Positions 26,157 to 35,549 of a stretch of 64,000 nucleotides of DNA are shown in pieces. This DNA is from Spongorhabdus nitratireducens (lineage in GTDB: Bacteria; Pseudomonadota; Gammaproteobacteria; Pseudomonadales; Endozoicomonadaceae). The stretch's first letter is position 1. Each line of letters begins with the position of its first letter. The notes under the pieces are model-generated. The model had not been told where the DNA came from. It saw nothing but the letters and a program-made list of their open reading frames with translations, and did no database searches. A program made the position numbers and the translations under genes. The stretch spans positions 124,001-188,000 of the forward strand of contig CANDOC010000003.1 of the NCBI GenBank assembly GCA_947387575.1, given 5' to 3'.

Positions 26157-26510
26157 CAACGACCCCGTTTATTTCTCAAGAAAAGTACAAACAGAAGAAA
26201 AACGACAATTAAATTAGAGTGATGAGAACCAACTAAACAACTAAAACACACTAATTAATAAACGTCCACAGATTTCAGCAACTTCTATAAAACAGCACAA
26301 GTCAAACGATTAATCATACTGAATTTTTCTGAAAATATACAAGGCACACTATAATAACCACGTCGTATATTAAAAAATATTATCAACAGAATTTATCAAT
26401 AATAAAAAGTTATTAAATTTCACCTGTTTGCCCATCGAAAAAAGATACGACCGAGAGATACAATGAAGTCACAACCAACACGGTCGTATAAAAACAAGGC
26501 GGGTAGTGAA
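26157..26510. promoter_or_regulatory. AT-rich leader of the yeaG operon with sigma-S-like -10
   Basis: The region is strongly AT-rich. CTATAATAA at 26349-26357 is a perfect -10 (TATAAT, 26350-26355) preceded by C, a feature favoured by sigma S; the matching -35 (TTCTGA, 26327) is poor, also typical of sigma S promoters. This fits the stationary-phase/stress control known for yeaGH in E. coli. The leader to the ATG at 26511 would be about 150 bases. Confidence 0.45.
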
Positions 26511-28433
26511 ATGTCATTATTTAAGCATTATCAGGAACGCTACGCGTCCACTCAGCAAGAAGAGATGAGCATTCAGGAGTACCTGGAGCTCTGCAAGCAA
26601 GATTCAAACGCCTATGCCTCAGCAGCTGAACGTATGCTGCAGGCCATCGGCGAGCCCGAGCTGGTGGACACCTCTCGCGATGCACGATTAAGCCGGATTT
26701 TCTCCAACAAACTCATCAAGCGTTATCCGGCGTTTAAAGACTTTTACGGCATGGAAGAAGCGATTGAGCAAATCGTTTCTCACTTCAAGCATGCAGCCCA
26801 GGGGCTGGAAGAAAAGAAGCAGATTTTATATCTCCTGGGTCCGGTTGGCGGCGGTAAATCGTCTCTGGCAGAAAAACTGAAAGAGCTGATTGAAAAAGTA
26901 CCGTTTTACGCCATTAAAGGCTCTCCAGTATTTGAATCACCACTGGGGCTGTTCAATCCGGCTGAAGACGCCCAGATACTGGAAGAGGAATACAATATTC
27001 CTTCTCGCAAGCTGGGAACCATCATGTCGCCGTGGGCCATGAAGCGGCTGCATGAATATGGCGGAGATATTTCCAAATTCAAGGTTGTAAAAATCTACCC
27101 CAGTCGTCTGGATCAGGTTGCCGTAGCCAAGACCGAACCGGGTGATGAAAACAACCAGGATATTTCCAGCCTGGTCGGCAAGGTTGATATCCGTCAGCTG
27201 GAAGAGTTCTCCCAGGATGATCCGGATGCCTACAGCTTCTCCGGCGGTCTGTGCCGGGCCAACCAGGGTATCCTTGAATTTGTGGAAATGTTCAAGGCCC
27301 CGATCAAGGTTCTGCACCCATTGCTGACTGCAACTCAGGAAGGCAACTACAACAGCACCGAAGGTATGGCGGCGATTCCGTTCAGCGGCATAATTCTGGC
27401 GCACTCCAACGAATCAGAGTGGCAGACATTCCGCAACAACAAGACCAACGAAGCCTTTATTGACCGGGTTAACATCATCAAGGTGCCATACTGCAAGCGG
27501 GTTGATGAAGAGGTCAAGATCTATGAAAAACTGCTGGAGCACAGCTCACTGAAACAAGCGCCTTGCGCTCCGGATACACTGAAGATGCTGGCCCAGTTCG
27601 TCATTCTGTCCCGTCTGAAGGAACCGGAAAACTCCAACCTGTTCTCAAAGATGCGGATCTATGACGGTGAAAACCTGAAAGACACCGACCCGAATGCCAA
27701 GTCACTGCAGGAGTACAAAGACCTGGCTGGCGTGGACGAAGGTATGGAAGGTCTGTCTACACGCTTCGCGTTCAAGGTGCTATCCAAGGTATTCAACTTT
27801 GATCCGTCAGAGGTGGCTGCCAACCCGGTGCACCTGATGTATGTACTGGAACAAACCATTGAACAGGCCCAGTTCCCGCAGGAAATCCATGAGCGCTATG
27901 TAAGCTTTATCAAGGAGTACCTGACACCCAAGTACATCGAGTTCCTGGGCAAGGAAATCCAGACCGCTTATCTGGAGTCTTACAGTGAGTACGGCCAGAA
28001 CATTTTTGACCGCTATATCACTTACGCCGACTTCTGGATTCAGGATCAGGAGTTCCGTGACCCGGATACCGGCCAGATTCTGGACCGTACATCCCTGAAC
28101 GATGAACTGGAGAAAATCGAGAAGCCAGCTGGCATTGCCAATCCAAAGGACTTCCGTAACGAAGTCGTCAACTTTGTACTGCGAGCCCGGGCCAACTATG
28201 AAGGCAAGAACCCGAGCTGGCTCAGCTATGAAAAGATGCGTGCAGTGATCGAGAAGAAAATGTTCTCCAACACCGAAGATCTGCTGCCGGTCATCTCTTT
28301 CAATGCCAAGGGCAGTCAGGACGAGCAGCGCAAGCATCAGGACTTTGTGTCCCGCATGGTGCAGCATGGTTATACCGAAAAGCAGGTTCGCCTGTTATCT
28401 GAATGGTATATCCGTGTTCGCAAGTCCCAGTAA
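26511..28433 (+). CDS. yeaG: PrkA family serine protein kinase
   Basis: A 640-aa AAA+ type serine kinase (E. coli YeaG, 644 aa; B. subtilis PrkA), linked to starvation and nitrogen/stress responses. The Walker A LLGPVGGGKSSLAEKLKEL is near residue 108, followed by GTIMSPWAMKRLHEYGGD, AKTEPGDENNQDIS, MEFVEMFKAP-like EFVEMFKAPIKVLHPLLTAT and ILAHSNESEWQTFRNN. The ATG at 26511 (MSLFKHYQERY) matches the family start; an in-frame ATG at 26463 would add 16 residues. It is the first gene of the yeaG-yeaH-ycgB operon. Confidence 0.95.
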   Translation: MSLFKHYQERYASTQQEEMSIQEYLELCKQDSNAYASAAERMLQAIGEPELVDTSRDARLSRIFSNKLIKRYPAFKDFYGMEEAIEQIVSHFKHAAQGLEEKKQILYLLGPVGGGKSSLAEKLKELIEKVPFYAIKGSPVFESPLGLFNPAEDAQILEEEYNIPSRKLGTIMSPWAMKRLHEYGGDISKFKVVKIYPSRLDQVAVAKTEPGDENNQDISSLVGKVDIRQLEEFSQDDPDAYSFSGGLCRANQGILEFVEMFKAPIKVLHPLLTATQEGNYNSTEGMAAIPFSGIILAHSNESEWQTFRNNKTNEAFIDRVNIIKVPYCKRVDEEVKIYEKLLEHSSLKQAPCAPDTLKMLAQFVILSRLKEPENSNLFSKMRIYDGENLKDTDPNAKSLQEYKDLAGVDEGMEGLSTRFAFKVLSKVFNFDPSEVAANPVHLMYVLEQTIEQAQFPQEIHERYVSFIKEYLTPKYIEFLGKEIQTAYLESYSEYGQNIFDRYITYADFWIQDQEFRDPDTGQILDRTSLNDELEKIEKPAGIANPKDFRNEVVNFVLRARANYEGKNPSWLSYEKMRAVIEKKMFSNTEDLLPVISFNAKGSQDEQRKHQDFVSRMVQHGYTEKQVRLLSEWYIRVRKSQ

Positions 28434-28577
28434 TCATCAGCTCAGGCGTGCCCTTTACCGGGTACGCCCTGATACATCCGATAAAAACACTGCCATCAGC
28501 CGGCCCGTAGAGATGAATCCGGCCGGCTGAGTCTTAAACGTCTTCAACGTACACAGAGTTTGCAGGCGGACCGGGGC
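28434..28577 (+). promoter_or_regulatory. Two hairpins in the yeaG-yeaH intercistronic gap
   Basis: Hairpin 1 (28442-28472) pairs TCAGG-CGT-CCC with GGG-ACG-CCTGA around a TTTA-type loop, with one bulge. Hairpin 2 (28496-28530) has a perfect 10-bp GC-rich stem TCAGCCGGCC / GGCCGGCTGA. Neither has a proper T run. They could be partial attenuators or RNA-processing/stability elements that set unequal amounts of YeaG and YeaH. Confidence 0.5.
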
Positions 28578-28601
28578 AGTCATTCACAGAGTCATTCACA
28601 G
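28578..28601. repeat. Perfect 12-bp tandem duplication before yeaH
   Basis: AGTCATTCACAG occurs twice in a row, ending just before the yeaH ribosome-binding site (AAGGGAG, about 28605-28611). It looks like a recent slippage duplication. Confidence 0.85.
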
Positions 28602-28619
28602 AACAAGGGAGTGCGTCCT

Positions 28620-29897
28620 ATGAGTATCGTGATTGATCGACGCCTCAACGCCAAAAAGAAGAGTACGGTGAACCGCCAGCGTTTTTTGCGGCGCTACAAG
28701 AACCACGTCAAAAAGGCTGTTGAGCAAGTTGTAAACCAGCGCTCGATCACGGATGTCGATCGGGGCGGTGAAATTTCAATCCCTACCAAAGATCTGTCCG
28801 AACCCTTCTTTCACCATGGTGAAGGTGGTGCGACAGAGCGTGTCTATCCCGGCAACAAAGATTTCAACAGTGGCGATCGTTTCGCCCGCCCGCGGGGTGG
28901 TGGCGGAGGCGGTGGTGCCGGCGAAGGCCAGGCCAGTGATGGCGGCGAAGGTATGGATGACTTTGTGTTCCAGATCGATCGAGAAGAGTTGCTGGAATAC
29001 CTGTTTGAAGATCTGGAACTGCCCAACCTGGTTGAGAAAGAGCTGAAAGAATCCAGTGATTACAAGCTCAAGCGTGCCGGCTTCACAAATGCCGGCTCGC
29101 CGGACAAAATCAATATTATTCGCTCCCTGCGCGGGGCTCATGCCCGCCGGATCGCACTGTCAGGCAAAGAGCGGAAAGAGATTCGTGAACTCAAGCGGGA
29201 AATCAGGGAGATGGAAGTCAGCCCTGAAACAACCGATAAGGAACGGGTTGAAGCACTCCGTGCCCGAATCAGGGAGCTCAATGCCAAGATAAAACGACTG
29301 CCGTTTATTGATGAGTTTGATCTCAAATTCAACAACATGGTGAAGGTACCCAACCCTTCCAGCAAAGCAGTGATGTTCTGTGTAATGGACGTCTCTGGCT
29401 CCATGACACGTGATATCAAGGATATGGCCAAGCGTTTCTTCATGCTGCTTTATATGTTCCTTGAGCGCAGCTATGAAACCGTTGAACTGGTCTTTATTCG
29501 TCACCATGCCGAGGCTCGCGAGTGCAACGAGCATGACTTTTTCTACGCCCGTGAAACCGGAGGCACCGTCGTATCCAGCGCCCTGAAGCTGAGCAATGAG
29601 ATCATTGATGAGCGCTACAGCCCGAAAGACTGGAACATCTATGTAGCCCAGGCTTCTGACGGCGATAACTGGGAAGCAGACTGTGCCAAGTGCGACGACC
29701 TGATTCGTAACAAGATTCTGAGCAAGGTCCAGTTCTTCTCCTATGTAGAGATTACCGACCGTCACCATCAAGCACTTTGGCACGATTACAAAGCCATTGA
29801 AGACGAACACCCTGATCGCTTTGCCATACAGCATATTCAGGAGCCGGGAGACATTTATCCGGTATTCCGCAAACTGTTTGAAAAGAGGGAAGCGTAA
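28620..29897 (+). CDS. yeaH: DUF444/YhbH family protein YeaH
   Basis: A 425-aa protein of the YeaH/YhbH (DUF444) family, which acts with the YeaG/PrkA kinase. It begins [20 protein letters not shown], contains a glycine-rich linker near residue 95, a charged coiled region (about 180-230) and a C-terminal von Willebrand A-like domain with [13 protein letters not shown] (MIDAS-like DxSxS) near residue 258. The ATG at 28620 follows AAGGGAG and gives nearly the E. coli length (427 aa). It overlaps ycgB by one base (TAATG). Confidence 0.94.
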   Translation: MSIVIDRRLNAKKKSTVNRQRFLRRYKNHVKKAVEQVVNQRSITDVDRGGEISIPTKDLSEPFFHHGEGGATERVYPGNKDFNSGDRFARPRGGGGGGGAGEGQASDGGEGMDDFVFQIDREELLEYLFEDLELPNLVEKELKESSDYKLKRAGFTNAGSPDKINIIRSLRGAHARRIALSGKERKEIRELKREIREMEVSPETTDKERVEALRARIRELNAKIKRLPFIDEFDLKFNNMVKVPNPSSKAVMFCVMDVSGSMTRDIKDMAKRFFMLLYMFLERSYETVELVFIRHHAEARECNEHDFFYARETGGTVVSSALKLSNEIIDERYSPKDWNIYVAQASDGDNWEADCAKCDDLIRNKILSKVQFFSYVEITDRHHQALWHDYKAIEDEHPDRFAIQHIQEPGDIYPVFRKLFEKREA

Positions 29898-31435
29898 TGA
29901 CCAAACGCAAACAACCGCTTTCCACCGGCTCAGAGTGGAGCTTTGAGCTGATTCAGAGCTATGACCGGGAAATTGCCCGCATTGCTGAAAAGTTCAGGCT
30001 GGATACCTATCCCAACCAGATTGAAATCATCAGCTCTGAACAGATGCTGGATGCCTATGCGTCTGTCGGCATGCCGTTGATGTACAACCACTGGAGCTAT
30101 GGCAAACAGTTCCTCAGCAACCAGCAGAATTATCAGCGTGGTCGCATGGGACTGGCTTACGAGATTGTTATCAACTCCAATCCCTGTATTGCCTACCTGA
30201 TGGAAGAGAACTCCATGCCGATGCAGGCCCTGGTTATTGCCCATGCCTGCTATGGACATAATTCCTTCTTCAAGGGCAACTATCTGTTCAAGGCTTGGAC
30301 AGACGCTGATTCCATTATCGATTACCTGCTGTTCGCCAAAAACTATGTGGCCCAGTGTGAAGAGAAATACGGTATCGATGCGGTCGAGGATATTCTGGAT
30401 GCCTGCCATGCTCTGCAGCACCAAGGGGTCAATCGCTATCAGCGACCAAGACCCATTTCGGCTGAAGAAGAGAAGCTGCGGCAGAAGGAACGGCAGGAAT
30501 ATATACAGCGCAATCTGAATGACCTGTGGCGCACCATTCCGCAAATGTCCGATGAAGATCAGGCGCAGGATGACCGCCGTTTCCCGGCTGACCCGGAAGA
30601 AAATATCCTGTACTTCATTGAGAAGAATGCACCCTTACTGGAAACCTGGCAGCGGGAGCTGATCCGCATTGTGCGCAAGGTTTCCCAGTACTTCTATCCC
30701 CAGCGCCAGACCCAGGTGATGAACGAGGGCTGGGCTACCTTCTGGCACTACACCATCCTGCATGAAATGTACGATGAGGGACTGGTCACCGAAGGCTTCA
30801 TTATGGAGTTCCTGCATTCCCACTCCAACGTGGTAATGCAGCCGGGATTTGATTCACCCTACTTCAGTGGCATCAACCCTTATACTCTCGGGTTTAACAT
30901 GTTCTGCGATATTCGCCGGATCTGTGAAAACCCGACCGATGAAGACCGGGCCTGGTTCCCTGATCTGGCCGGCAGTGACTGGCTGGAAGCAGTGCATTAC
31001 GCAATGGAGAACTTCAAGGACGAGAGCTTTATTCTGCAGTACCTGTCACCCAAGGTAATGCGGGATATGCATTTGTTCTGTCTGAAAGATGACGAAGAAA
31101 ACCCTTATATTGAAGTTGGCCCGATTCATAACGAATCCGGCTATCGCGAACTTCGTCAGGCGCTGGCCGCACAATATAACCTGGGTAATCGTGAGCCGAA
31201 CATTCAGGTTTACAACGTGGCAACCCGGGGTGACCGGTCAATGACCCTGCGTCACTTTATGCATCAGGGGCAACCTCTGGATGCCGGTTCCACCACCGAG
31301 ATCCTGAAGCATTGCCGCAGACTGTGGGGGTTCGATGTCCATCTCGAGTCTGTCGATGGGGATCAGGTGAAAGCCGTATTCCCCGAAGCAGAACCCAAGA
31401 AAAAGGCACCTAGAAGGAAAAACAAGGCGGCCTGA
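29897..31435 (+). CDS. ycgB: SpoVR family protein YcgB
   Basis: A 512-aa SpoVR/YcgB family protein, third member of the conserved kinase-YeaH-SpoVR set. Family landmarks are WSFELIQSYDREIARIAEKF, MPLMYNHWSYGKQFL, VIAHACYGHNSFFKGNY, QTQVMNEGWATFWHYTILHE, and GFNMFCDIRRICENPTDEDR. In Bacillus SpoVR affects spore cortex; in gammaproteobacteria its molecular role is unresolved. The ATG overlaps the yeaH stop by one base, which suggests translational coupling. A strong hairpin follows the gene. Confidence 0.94.
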   Translation: MTKRKQPLSTGSEWSFELIQSYDREIARIAEKFRLDTYPNQIEIISSEQMLDAYASVGMPLMYNHWSYGKQFLSNQQNYQRGRMGLAYEIVINSNPCIAYLMEENSMPMQALVIAHACYGHNSFFKGNYLFKAWTDADSIIDYLLFAKNYVAQCEEKYGIDAVEDILDACHALQHQGVNRYQRPRPISAEEEKLRQKERQEYIQRNLNDLWRTIPQMSDEDQAQDDRRFPADPEENILYFIEKNAPLLETWQRELIRIVRKVSQYFYPQRQTQVMNEGWATFWHYTILHEMYDEGLVTEGFIMEFLHSHSNVVMQPGFDSPYFSGINPYTLGFNMFCDIRRICENPTDEDRAWFPDLAGSDWLEAVHYAMENFKDESFILQYLSPKVMRDMHLFCLKDDEENPYIEVGPIHNESGYRELRQALAAQYNLGNREPNIQVYNVATRGDRSMTLRHFMHQGQPLDAGSTTEILKHCRRLWGFDVHLESVDGDQVKAVFPEAEPKKKAPRRKNKAA

Positions 31436-31445
31436 TTTTCATCGC

Positions 31446-31477
31446 GCAATATGCCGGCGGCTTGTCCGGCATATTGC
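31446..31477. terminator. Hairpin between convergent ycgB and hypothetical gene
   Basis: A perfect 12-bp stem GCAATATGCCGG / CCGGCATATTGC (31446-31457, 31466-31477) with an 8-base loop, no long T run. It is placed as a bidirectional terminator. Confidence 0.65.
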
Positions 31478-31486
31478 TTCAAGCCC

Positions 31487-32152
31487 TTACTCTTTCTCAA
31501 TAACAGTTTGAGGCGCGGGAATCTTTTTATTGAAGTATGGGTTTTCAAGACCGGAATTGATGTTGGGTGAACAGTCACGACATACCACAACCTTCTTGTC
31601 ACGGAAAACCGATAGATCCAGCACATGAGGTCTCAACTCACGCCATCCACGATGCCATATCGGTAAACGGCGCTCACAAAACAGATCTCTGAACAGTACT
31701 CCCTGACCACCCTTTTCAATTGTCGTAAATCCTTTGCCCTCCAGGCCGGTGATACGCACATAGTAAATAATGTCATCATCCTGAGGCTTCTTATCTCTCA
31801 TAGCCTGAATCTGGTCGCGTACGGACACTTCAATCATGCCACCCGCAGGAATCGTGACCGTTTTTTCTGCCAGACAAAGCTCTTTCCGCTCTGCCGGCTG
31901 ATAGGTCATACGGCTCTCACGCGTACTACATAAGAGATAATGCAGTTCAATTGCATCGTCAGCATCCTTACTACTGTTCAAAATAACCAGCTGCCCCCAG
32001 CGGTCTTCAGGCAGCTGAAACTTGCTTGGATCAAGAGCCAGAACCGGATCAATAAACAGTAGTGAAACCAGAAGAGACAGAACCCGCCATCGCAGTTGAG
32101 TGCCGGACTGGCCGCGAAGGAGACGGGATACCACAGGGTGATTCATGCGCAT
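31487..32152 (-). CDS. Exported hypothetical protein (221 aa)
   Basis: No family recognised. The N-terminus MRMNHPVVSRLLRGQSGTQL is basic, followed by a hydrophobic run LLVSLLFIDPVLA that should be a cleavable signal peptide with cleavage near ALALDP. The mature part (about 180 aa) has four well-spaced cysteines (LLCSTRES, KELCLAEK, LFCERRLP, VVCRDCSP) which may form disulfides in the periplasm. A second ATG six bases downstream (32146) is an alternative start. It is convergent with ycgB and not in an operon. Confidence 0.65.
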   Translation of the reverse strand: MRMNHPVVSRLLRGQSGTQLRWRVLSLLVSLLFIDPVLALDPSKFQLPEDRWGQLVILNSSKDADDAIELHYLLCSTRESRMTYQPAERKELCLAEKTVTIPAGGMIEVSVRDQIQAMRDKKPQDDDIIYYVRITGLEGKGFTTIEKGGQGVLFRDLFCERRLPIWHRGWRELRPHVLDLSVFRDKKVVVCRDCSPNINSGLENPYFNKKIPAPQTVIEKE

Positions 32153-32347
32153 GACTGGCAGCCTGATTCTTTATCCATGGGAACCAGAACAGCATAGCTC
32201 AGAAATAGCCGGGAAATAGCTCAGAAGTAACCCGAACATCAGAGCCAGGATAATCAGCCCTGGCTCAACAGGAAGATACTACGAATACAGTTACAGGCCA
32301 CTGATTGGTTACAATAGCGCAGGCATACCACGATCACAGAGACAGAC

Positions 32348-32641
32348 ATGTCAGATTTCTTTCGATGGCAGGACGGAGCCCTGATTCTTCGCTGTCATCT
32401 GCAACCCCGAGCCAGTAAGGACGAGTTTTCCGGACTTCACGGGGACAGCATCAAAATCCGGATCAAGGCACCACCGGTCGATGGCAAGGCCAATGCTTAC
32501 CTTACCGGTTTTCTGAGCAAGCAATTCGGTGTTCCCAAGCGGGATATATCGATTATCAGCGGCGAGCTGAACCGCCAGAAAACTGTCAGAATTGAAGATC
32601 CACAAAAGCTGCCAGCCGAATTGAACATTACCGCTGTATAA
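32348..32641 (+). CDS. yggU: DUF167 family protein YggU
   Basis: A 97-aa DUF167/YggU family protein of unknown biochemical role, with the conserved core RCHLQPRASKDEFSGLHGD, KIRIKAPPVDGKANAYLTGF and LSKQFGVPKRDISIISGE, ending RQKTVRIEDP. Length and motif order match E. coli YggU (96 aa). In many genomes it follows proC-yggT; here that context is absent and it stands before an unrelated membrane-anchored protein. Confidence 0.92.
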   Translation: MSDFFRWQDGALILRCHLQPRASKDEFSGLHGDSIKIRIKAPPVDGKANAYLTGFLSKQFGVPKRDISIISGELNRQKTVRIEDPQKLPAELNITAV

Positions 32642-32721
32642 TTTTTTTCAGACAGTGTAACTTTTTACTGGATGACAGATTACGGAATATCTGGTTTCAC
32701 CCCGAACATGGATTGTTCTTC

Positions 32722-34068
32722 ATGAAACTGCCCCGACAATCTATTGCTTTCAAGCTGGCAAAATTTTCAGGTCGCCTACTCAAGCGTTTGCTGCAGGCAT
32801 TCTGCGTCGTGCTTGTTATTGGCAGTATCAGCCTTGCATTTATTCTGATAGAGCGAGGCGAGCCCCCTTTCAGAGGCAAGCCAATACTGTCAAAGCAGGC
32901 TTCCAGTAAAGAAGTCCAGCAGATTATCAAGCGCCTCAAGGTATTGACACACCAGGAACACAGCTGGCTGCAACTGTCCCGCCGTGATATCAGGATTATG
33001 CTTCATCATGGGCTCGCACGCGTTCAGCAGCTACCTCTGCCAGTAGAAATCAACGGCAGTACTGATTTTAGGGATGAATCTGCCGAGATTGCAGCCAGCA
33101 TCTCACTGAATAAATGGTCTGGATGGTTTACCCGGCTGGGTATTGAGTTTGGACACCGGGATGACAAGCCTGTCATTAACTGGTTACAGCTTGGACGCGT
33201 GACCCTGTCCGGAGAGTATGCTGCAACAGCCTGGCGTTATCTTGTCTATCCATGGTTGCCGGAACAACATCAACAGTCATGGAATGATGCCATCGCTTCA
33301 GTTGAGCATGTGGATATTAATGAAAGCGCTATTCTGGTCGGGATTCGGCTACAGGAAGATTTCAGGGAGCGTCTGAAAACGACGTCACTGAATGATCTGG
33401 TGGCTCCGGGTACGGTTGAAGATCGCCAGCTTTATCAACAGGTACTGGAGGCTGCAATATCCACCAGCAAGGGAGAAAACGTATCCCTCACTCCAGTGCT
33501 GCGGGTTCTGGCAGGTCTGGCACATACCCGAACTAAAGCGGGAAACTCAGCCATTGCAGAAAACAGGCTGTTGATTCACACCCTGGCCAAGGCTGTAGCT
33601 CCACCAGAAGTCAGCCCGATGCTCGGAAGAGGATCCGCGGTCAAGGGTGCTTCGAGACTGAGCATTCATAACCGACATGATCTGGCCCAGCACCTTCTGA
33701 TCAGTGCAGCGCTGGCATTGCAGCTGGGAGATGACACTGCACTGCAGATCGGCTTCAACAAGGAAATGGAAGATGCCCGTCCCGGCGGTTCCGGCTTTAA
33801 CTTCACCGATCTGGCAGCCGACGTTGCTGGCATAGCATTTGCTAGAATCGCTGTGACTCCCGAGAGTGCCGAGCACTTTCAACAGTTCATGATGAAACAC
33901 AGGCAGGAAGATGACTTTCTGCCAATACCATCCGGCTTGCCGCAATCGATGAGCCTGACTCAGTTTCGCGACTTGTATGAGGGACCAGGTGATCCCGATT
34001 ACGAAGAAAAGTTTGAACTGATTGAAACCACCATCGGGAATGCGCCGTTGTATTTGTCCGTCAACTGA
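32722..34068 (+). CDS. Membrane-anchored hypothetical protein with conserved C-terminal region
   Basis: A 448-aa protein from the ATG at 32722 (a TTG at 32713 is also in frame). It has one N-terminal membrane anchor (about residues 22-46: LLQAFCVVLVIGSISLAFIL) and a large, probably periplasmic, domain. A C-terminal segment reads GGSGFNFTDLAADVAGIAFA, a glycine-hinged motif I associate with uncharacterised gammaproteobacterial proteins. No catalytic motif was recognised. It has no tight operon link, but DUF2726 and HELVH genes follow in the same direction within 110 bp. Confidence 0.65.
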   Translation: MKLPRQSIAFKLAKFSGRLLKRLLQAFCVVLVIGSISLAFILIERGEPPFRGKPILSKQASSKEVQQIIKRLKVLTHQEHSWLQLSRRDIRIMLHHGLARVQQLPLPVEINGSTDFRDESAEIAASISLNKWSGWFTRLGIEFGHRDDKPVINWLQLGRVTLSGEYAATAWRYLVYPWLPEQHQQSWNDAIASVEHVDINESAILVGIRLQEDFRERLKTTSLNDLVAPGTVEDRQLYQQVLEAAISTSKGENVSLTPVLRVLAGLAHTRTKAGNSAIAENRLLIHTLAKAVAPPEVSPMLGRGSAVKGASRLSIHNRHDLAQHLLISAALALQLGDDTALQIGFNKEMEDARPGGSGFNFTDLAADVAGIAFARIAVTPESAEHFQQFMMKHRQEDDFLPIPSGLPQSMSLTQFRDLYEGPGDPDYEEKFELIETTIGNAPLYLSVN

Positions 34069-34175
34069 CACCTGTACATTTGAAGGGTAAAGGTCAGGCA
34101 CTGTGACAAAGATTGGATTGGCCACTGTATAACTCAGATGGCCATGTTTGAATTCAGGGATTAATCAGAGCAGTA

Positions 34176-34940
34176 ATGATCGAAAGGATTACGGATATTT
34201 TTCAGGTGCCGCCTGTGACACTCGTACTGACCAATCAGACAATTATTCTCACCATCGCATCTGCCCTGGTGACCGGGATCTTGTATTGGCTCTATTTGAG
34301 CCGACTAAAAAAGCATCCACCCGCCATCAATATCAGGCCGACCCCGCTGGATGAGGATCACCGCGCCTTTTTCGGATTGCTGGAAATTGCAGTGCGGGAT
34401 CATCTGACGATTATGCCGTGTATGCCTGTGGCTCATATTCTGAAGCCCAAAGGCTGGCGTCAGAAATGGCTGCTTAAGAAAATCCAGCACCGTTCACTGG
34501 ATTACGTTCTCTGTGATCGCCGGACACTGGAAGTAAAAACCATTGTACAGCTGGAAAGCAAAGCCCCTTCAAGGGCTGAGGTTAAAACCAGCCAGTTGAT
34601 GCACCGAATGTTCGACAAGGCAGAGTTACCACTGCTGGAGTATCGCTTCAAACCCTGTTTTGATGTGCCAACGCTAAAGCATGAAGTACTGAGTGCGGCC
34701 AATCTGCACGATACCCTGTTGCATGACAGCTCACCTGCCGTTCAGTCTGCACTGGAAGAGCAACTCTCGGATTTACCTGAAAGAGAACTGCCGGAACAGG
34801 AACATCCGGCCTGCCCCAAGTGTGGCAGCGATATGCAGCAACGCCGGATCAACAAGGGTGAACATGCTGGCGAGCTATGCTGGGTCTGCAGTACCTATCC
34901 GGAATGTCGTGGTGCAAGGTTAAGTCAGGACGTAGCCTGA
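34176..34940 (+). CDS. DUF2726 protein with C-terminal topoisomerase-type zinc finger
   Basis: A 254-aa protein. An N-terminal hydrophobic segment (about 15-45) may anchor it in the membrane. The DUF2726 nuclease-like domain (about 60-185) shows FFGLLEIAVRDHLTIMPCMP, LDYVLCDRRTLEVKTIVQLE with the acidic residues of a restriction-endonuclease-like fold, and LPLLEYRFKPCFDV. The C-terminus is a zinc ribbon of topoisomerase IA type: CPKCGSDMQQRR, then LCWVCSTYPECRGARL. It probably acts on nucleic acid. It is separated by one base from the following HELVH gene. Confidence 0.82.
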   Translation: MIERITDIFQVPPVTLVLTNQTIILTIASALVTGILYWLYLSRLKKHPPAINIRPTPLDEDHRAFFGLLEIAVRDHLTIMPCMPVAHILKPKGWRQKWLLKKIQHRSLDYVLCDRRTLEVKTIVQLESKAPSRAEVKTSQLMHRMFDKAELPLLEYRFKPCFDVPTLKHEVLSAANLHDTLLHDSSPAVQSALEEQLSDLPERELPEQEHPACPKCGSDMQQRRINKGEHAGELCWVCSTYPECRGARLSQDVA

Positions 34941-34941
34941 T

Positions 34942-35391
34942 ATGAATCTCAGGCCGGCGATAGCAGGGATCACGGTTGGTTTACTGACACTGATACCTGC
35001 TATGGCTCAACAGCCTGAGTCATCAGAAAACGTCTCTTTACCTGCCTGTGATTTTGAAACGATGGAGGCATTCTATCTCAGCCGGCTCGGGTTATCGGAT
35101 ATAAAAATCGAATATCGTTTTGAAGACCTGTCACACCCCTATCACCTCGGTCAGGCTCGTCAGCTTGCGCCACATAAATACCTGATCATTCTGGCTCCAC
35201 ACCTTGAACCCAGCGAGTTGAGAATCACTCTCGCCCATGAACTGGTACACGTACGACAGTTTGAGCGTGGTGAGATAAAACAGGAAGAGTTCCGGAAAGA
35301 TTACCTCAGCCGGGATCATGAAGACGAAGCATTCCGGCTCAGCCTGCCAATGGCACGTGACTTCTATCTCGGGCACAACTGTAAGAAATAA
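34942..35391 (+). CDS. Exported metallopeptidase-like protein with HELVH motif
   Basis: A 149-aa protein with a signal peptide (AIAGITVGLLTLIPAMAQQ, cleavage near residue 22). The mature domain contains LRITLAHELVHVRQFERGE: HELVH fits the HExxH zinc-protease motif, with a downstream Asp/Glu-rich helix (DHEDEAFRLS) that could give the third ligand. The domain is small, so it may be a reduced gluzincin-like peptidase. Function unknown. It begins one base after the DUF2726 stop and is likely cotranscribed. Confidence 0.7.
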   Translation: MNLRPAIAGITVGLLTLIPAMAQQPESSENVSLPACDFETMEAFYLSRLGLSDIKIEYRFEDLSHPYHLGQARQLAPHKYLIILAPHLEPSELRITLAHELVHVRQFERGEIKQEEFRKDYLSRDHEDEAFRLSLPMARDFYLGHNCKK

Positions 35392-35549
35392 CCACAGCTC
35401 GCCCGTTATTTTCCACAATCATTTTGTTTACATATATCTAGCAGAAATTAGAATACGCACCCGCAGGTATCTAACTTATAACAAGGGACGCTCAGACTGT
35501 CGGTGTGCAGATCAAAACCGCCCGCATACCCGACTGCAGCACAATAATC

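Noticed and set aside
29160-29834. 224-aa ORF antisense to yeaH
   Set aside because: It has no family match and mirrors the codon usage of yeaH. It is a shadow.
29930-30544. 204-aa ORF antisense to ycgB
   Set aside because: Shadow of the strongly supported ycgB gene.
35400-35549. Purine riboswitch upstream of the purine permease
   Set aside because: No conserved three-way junction core sequence was found in the 158-bp leader.
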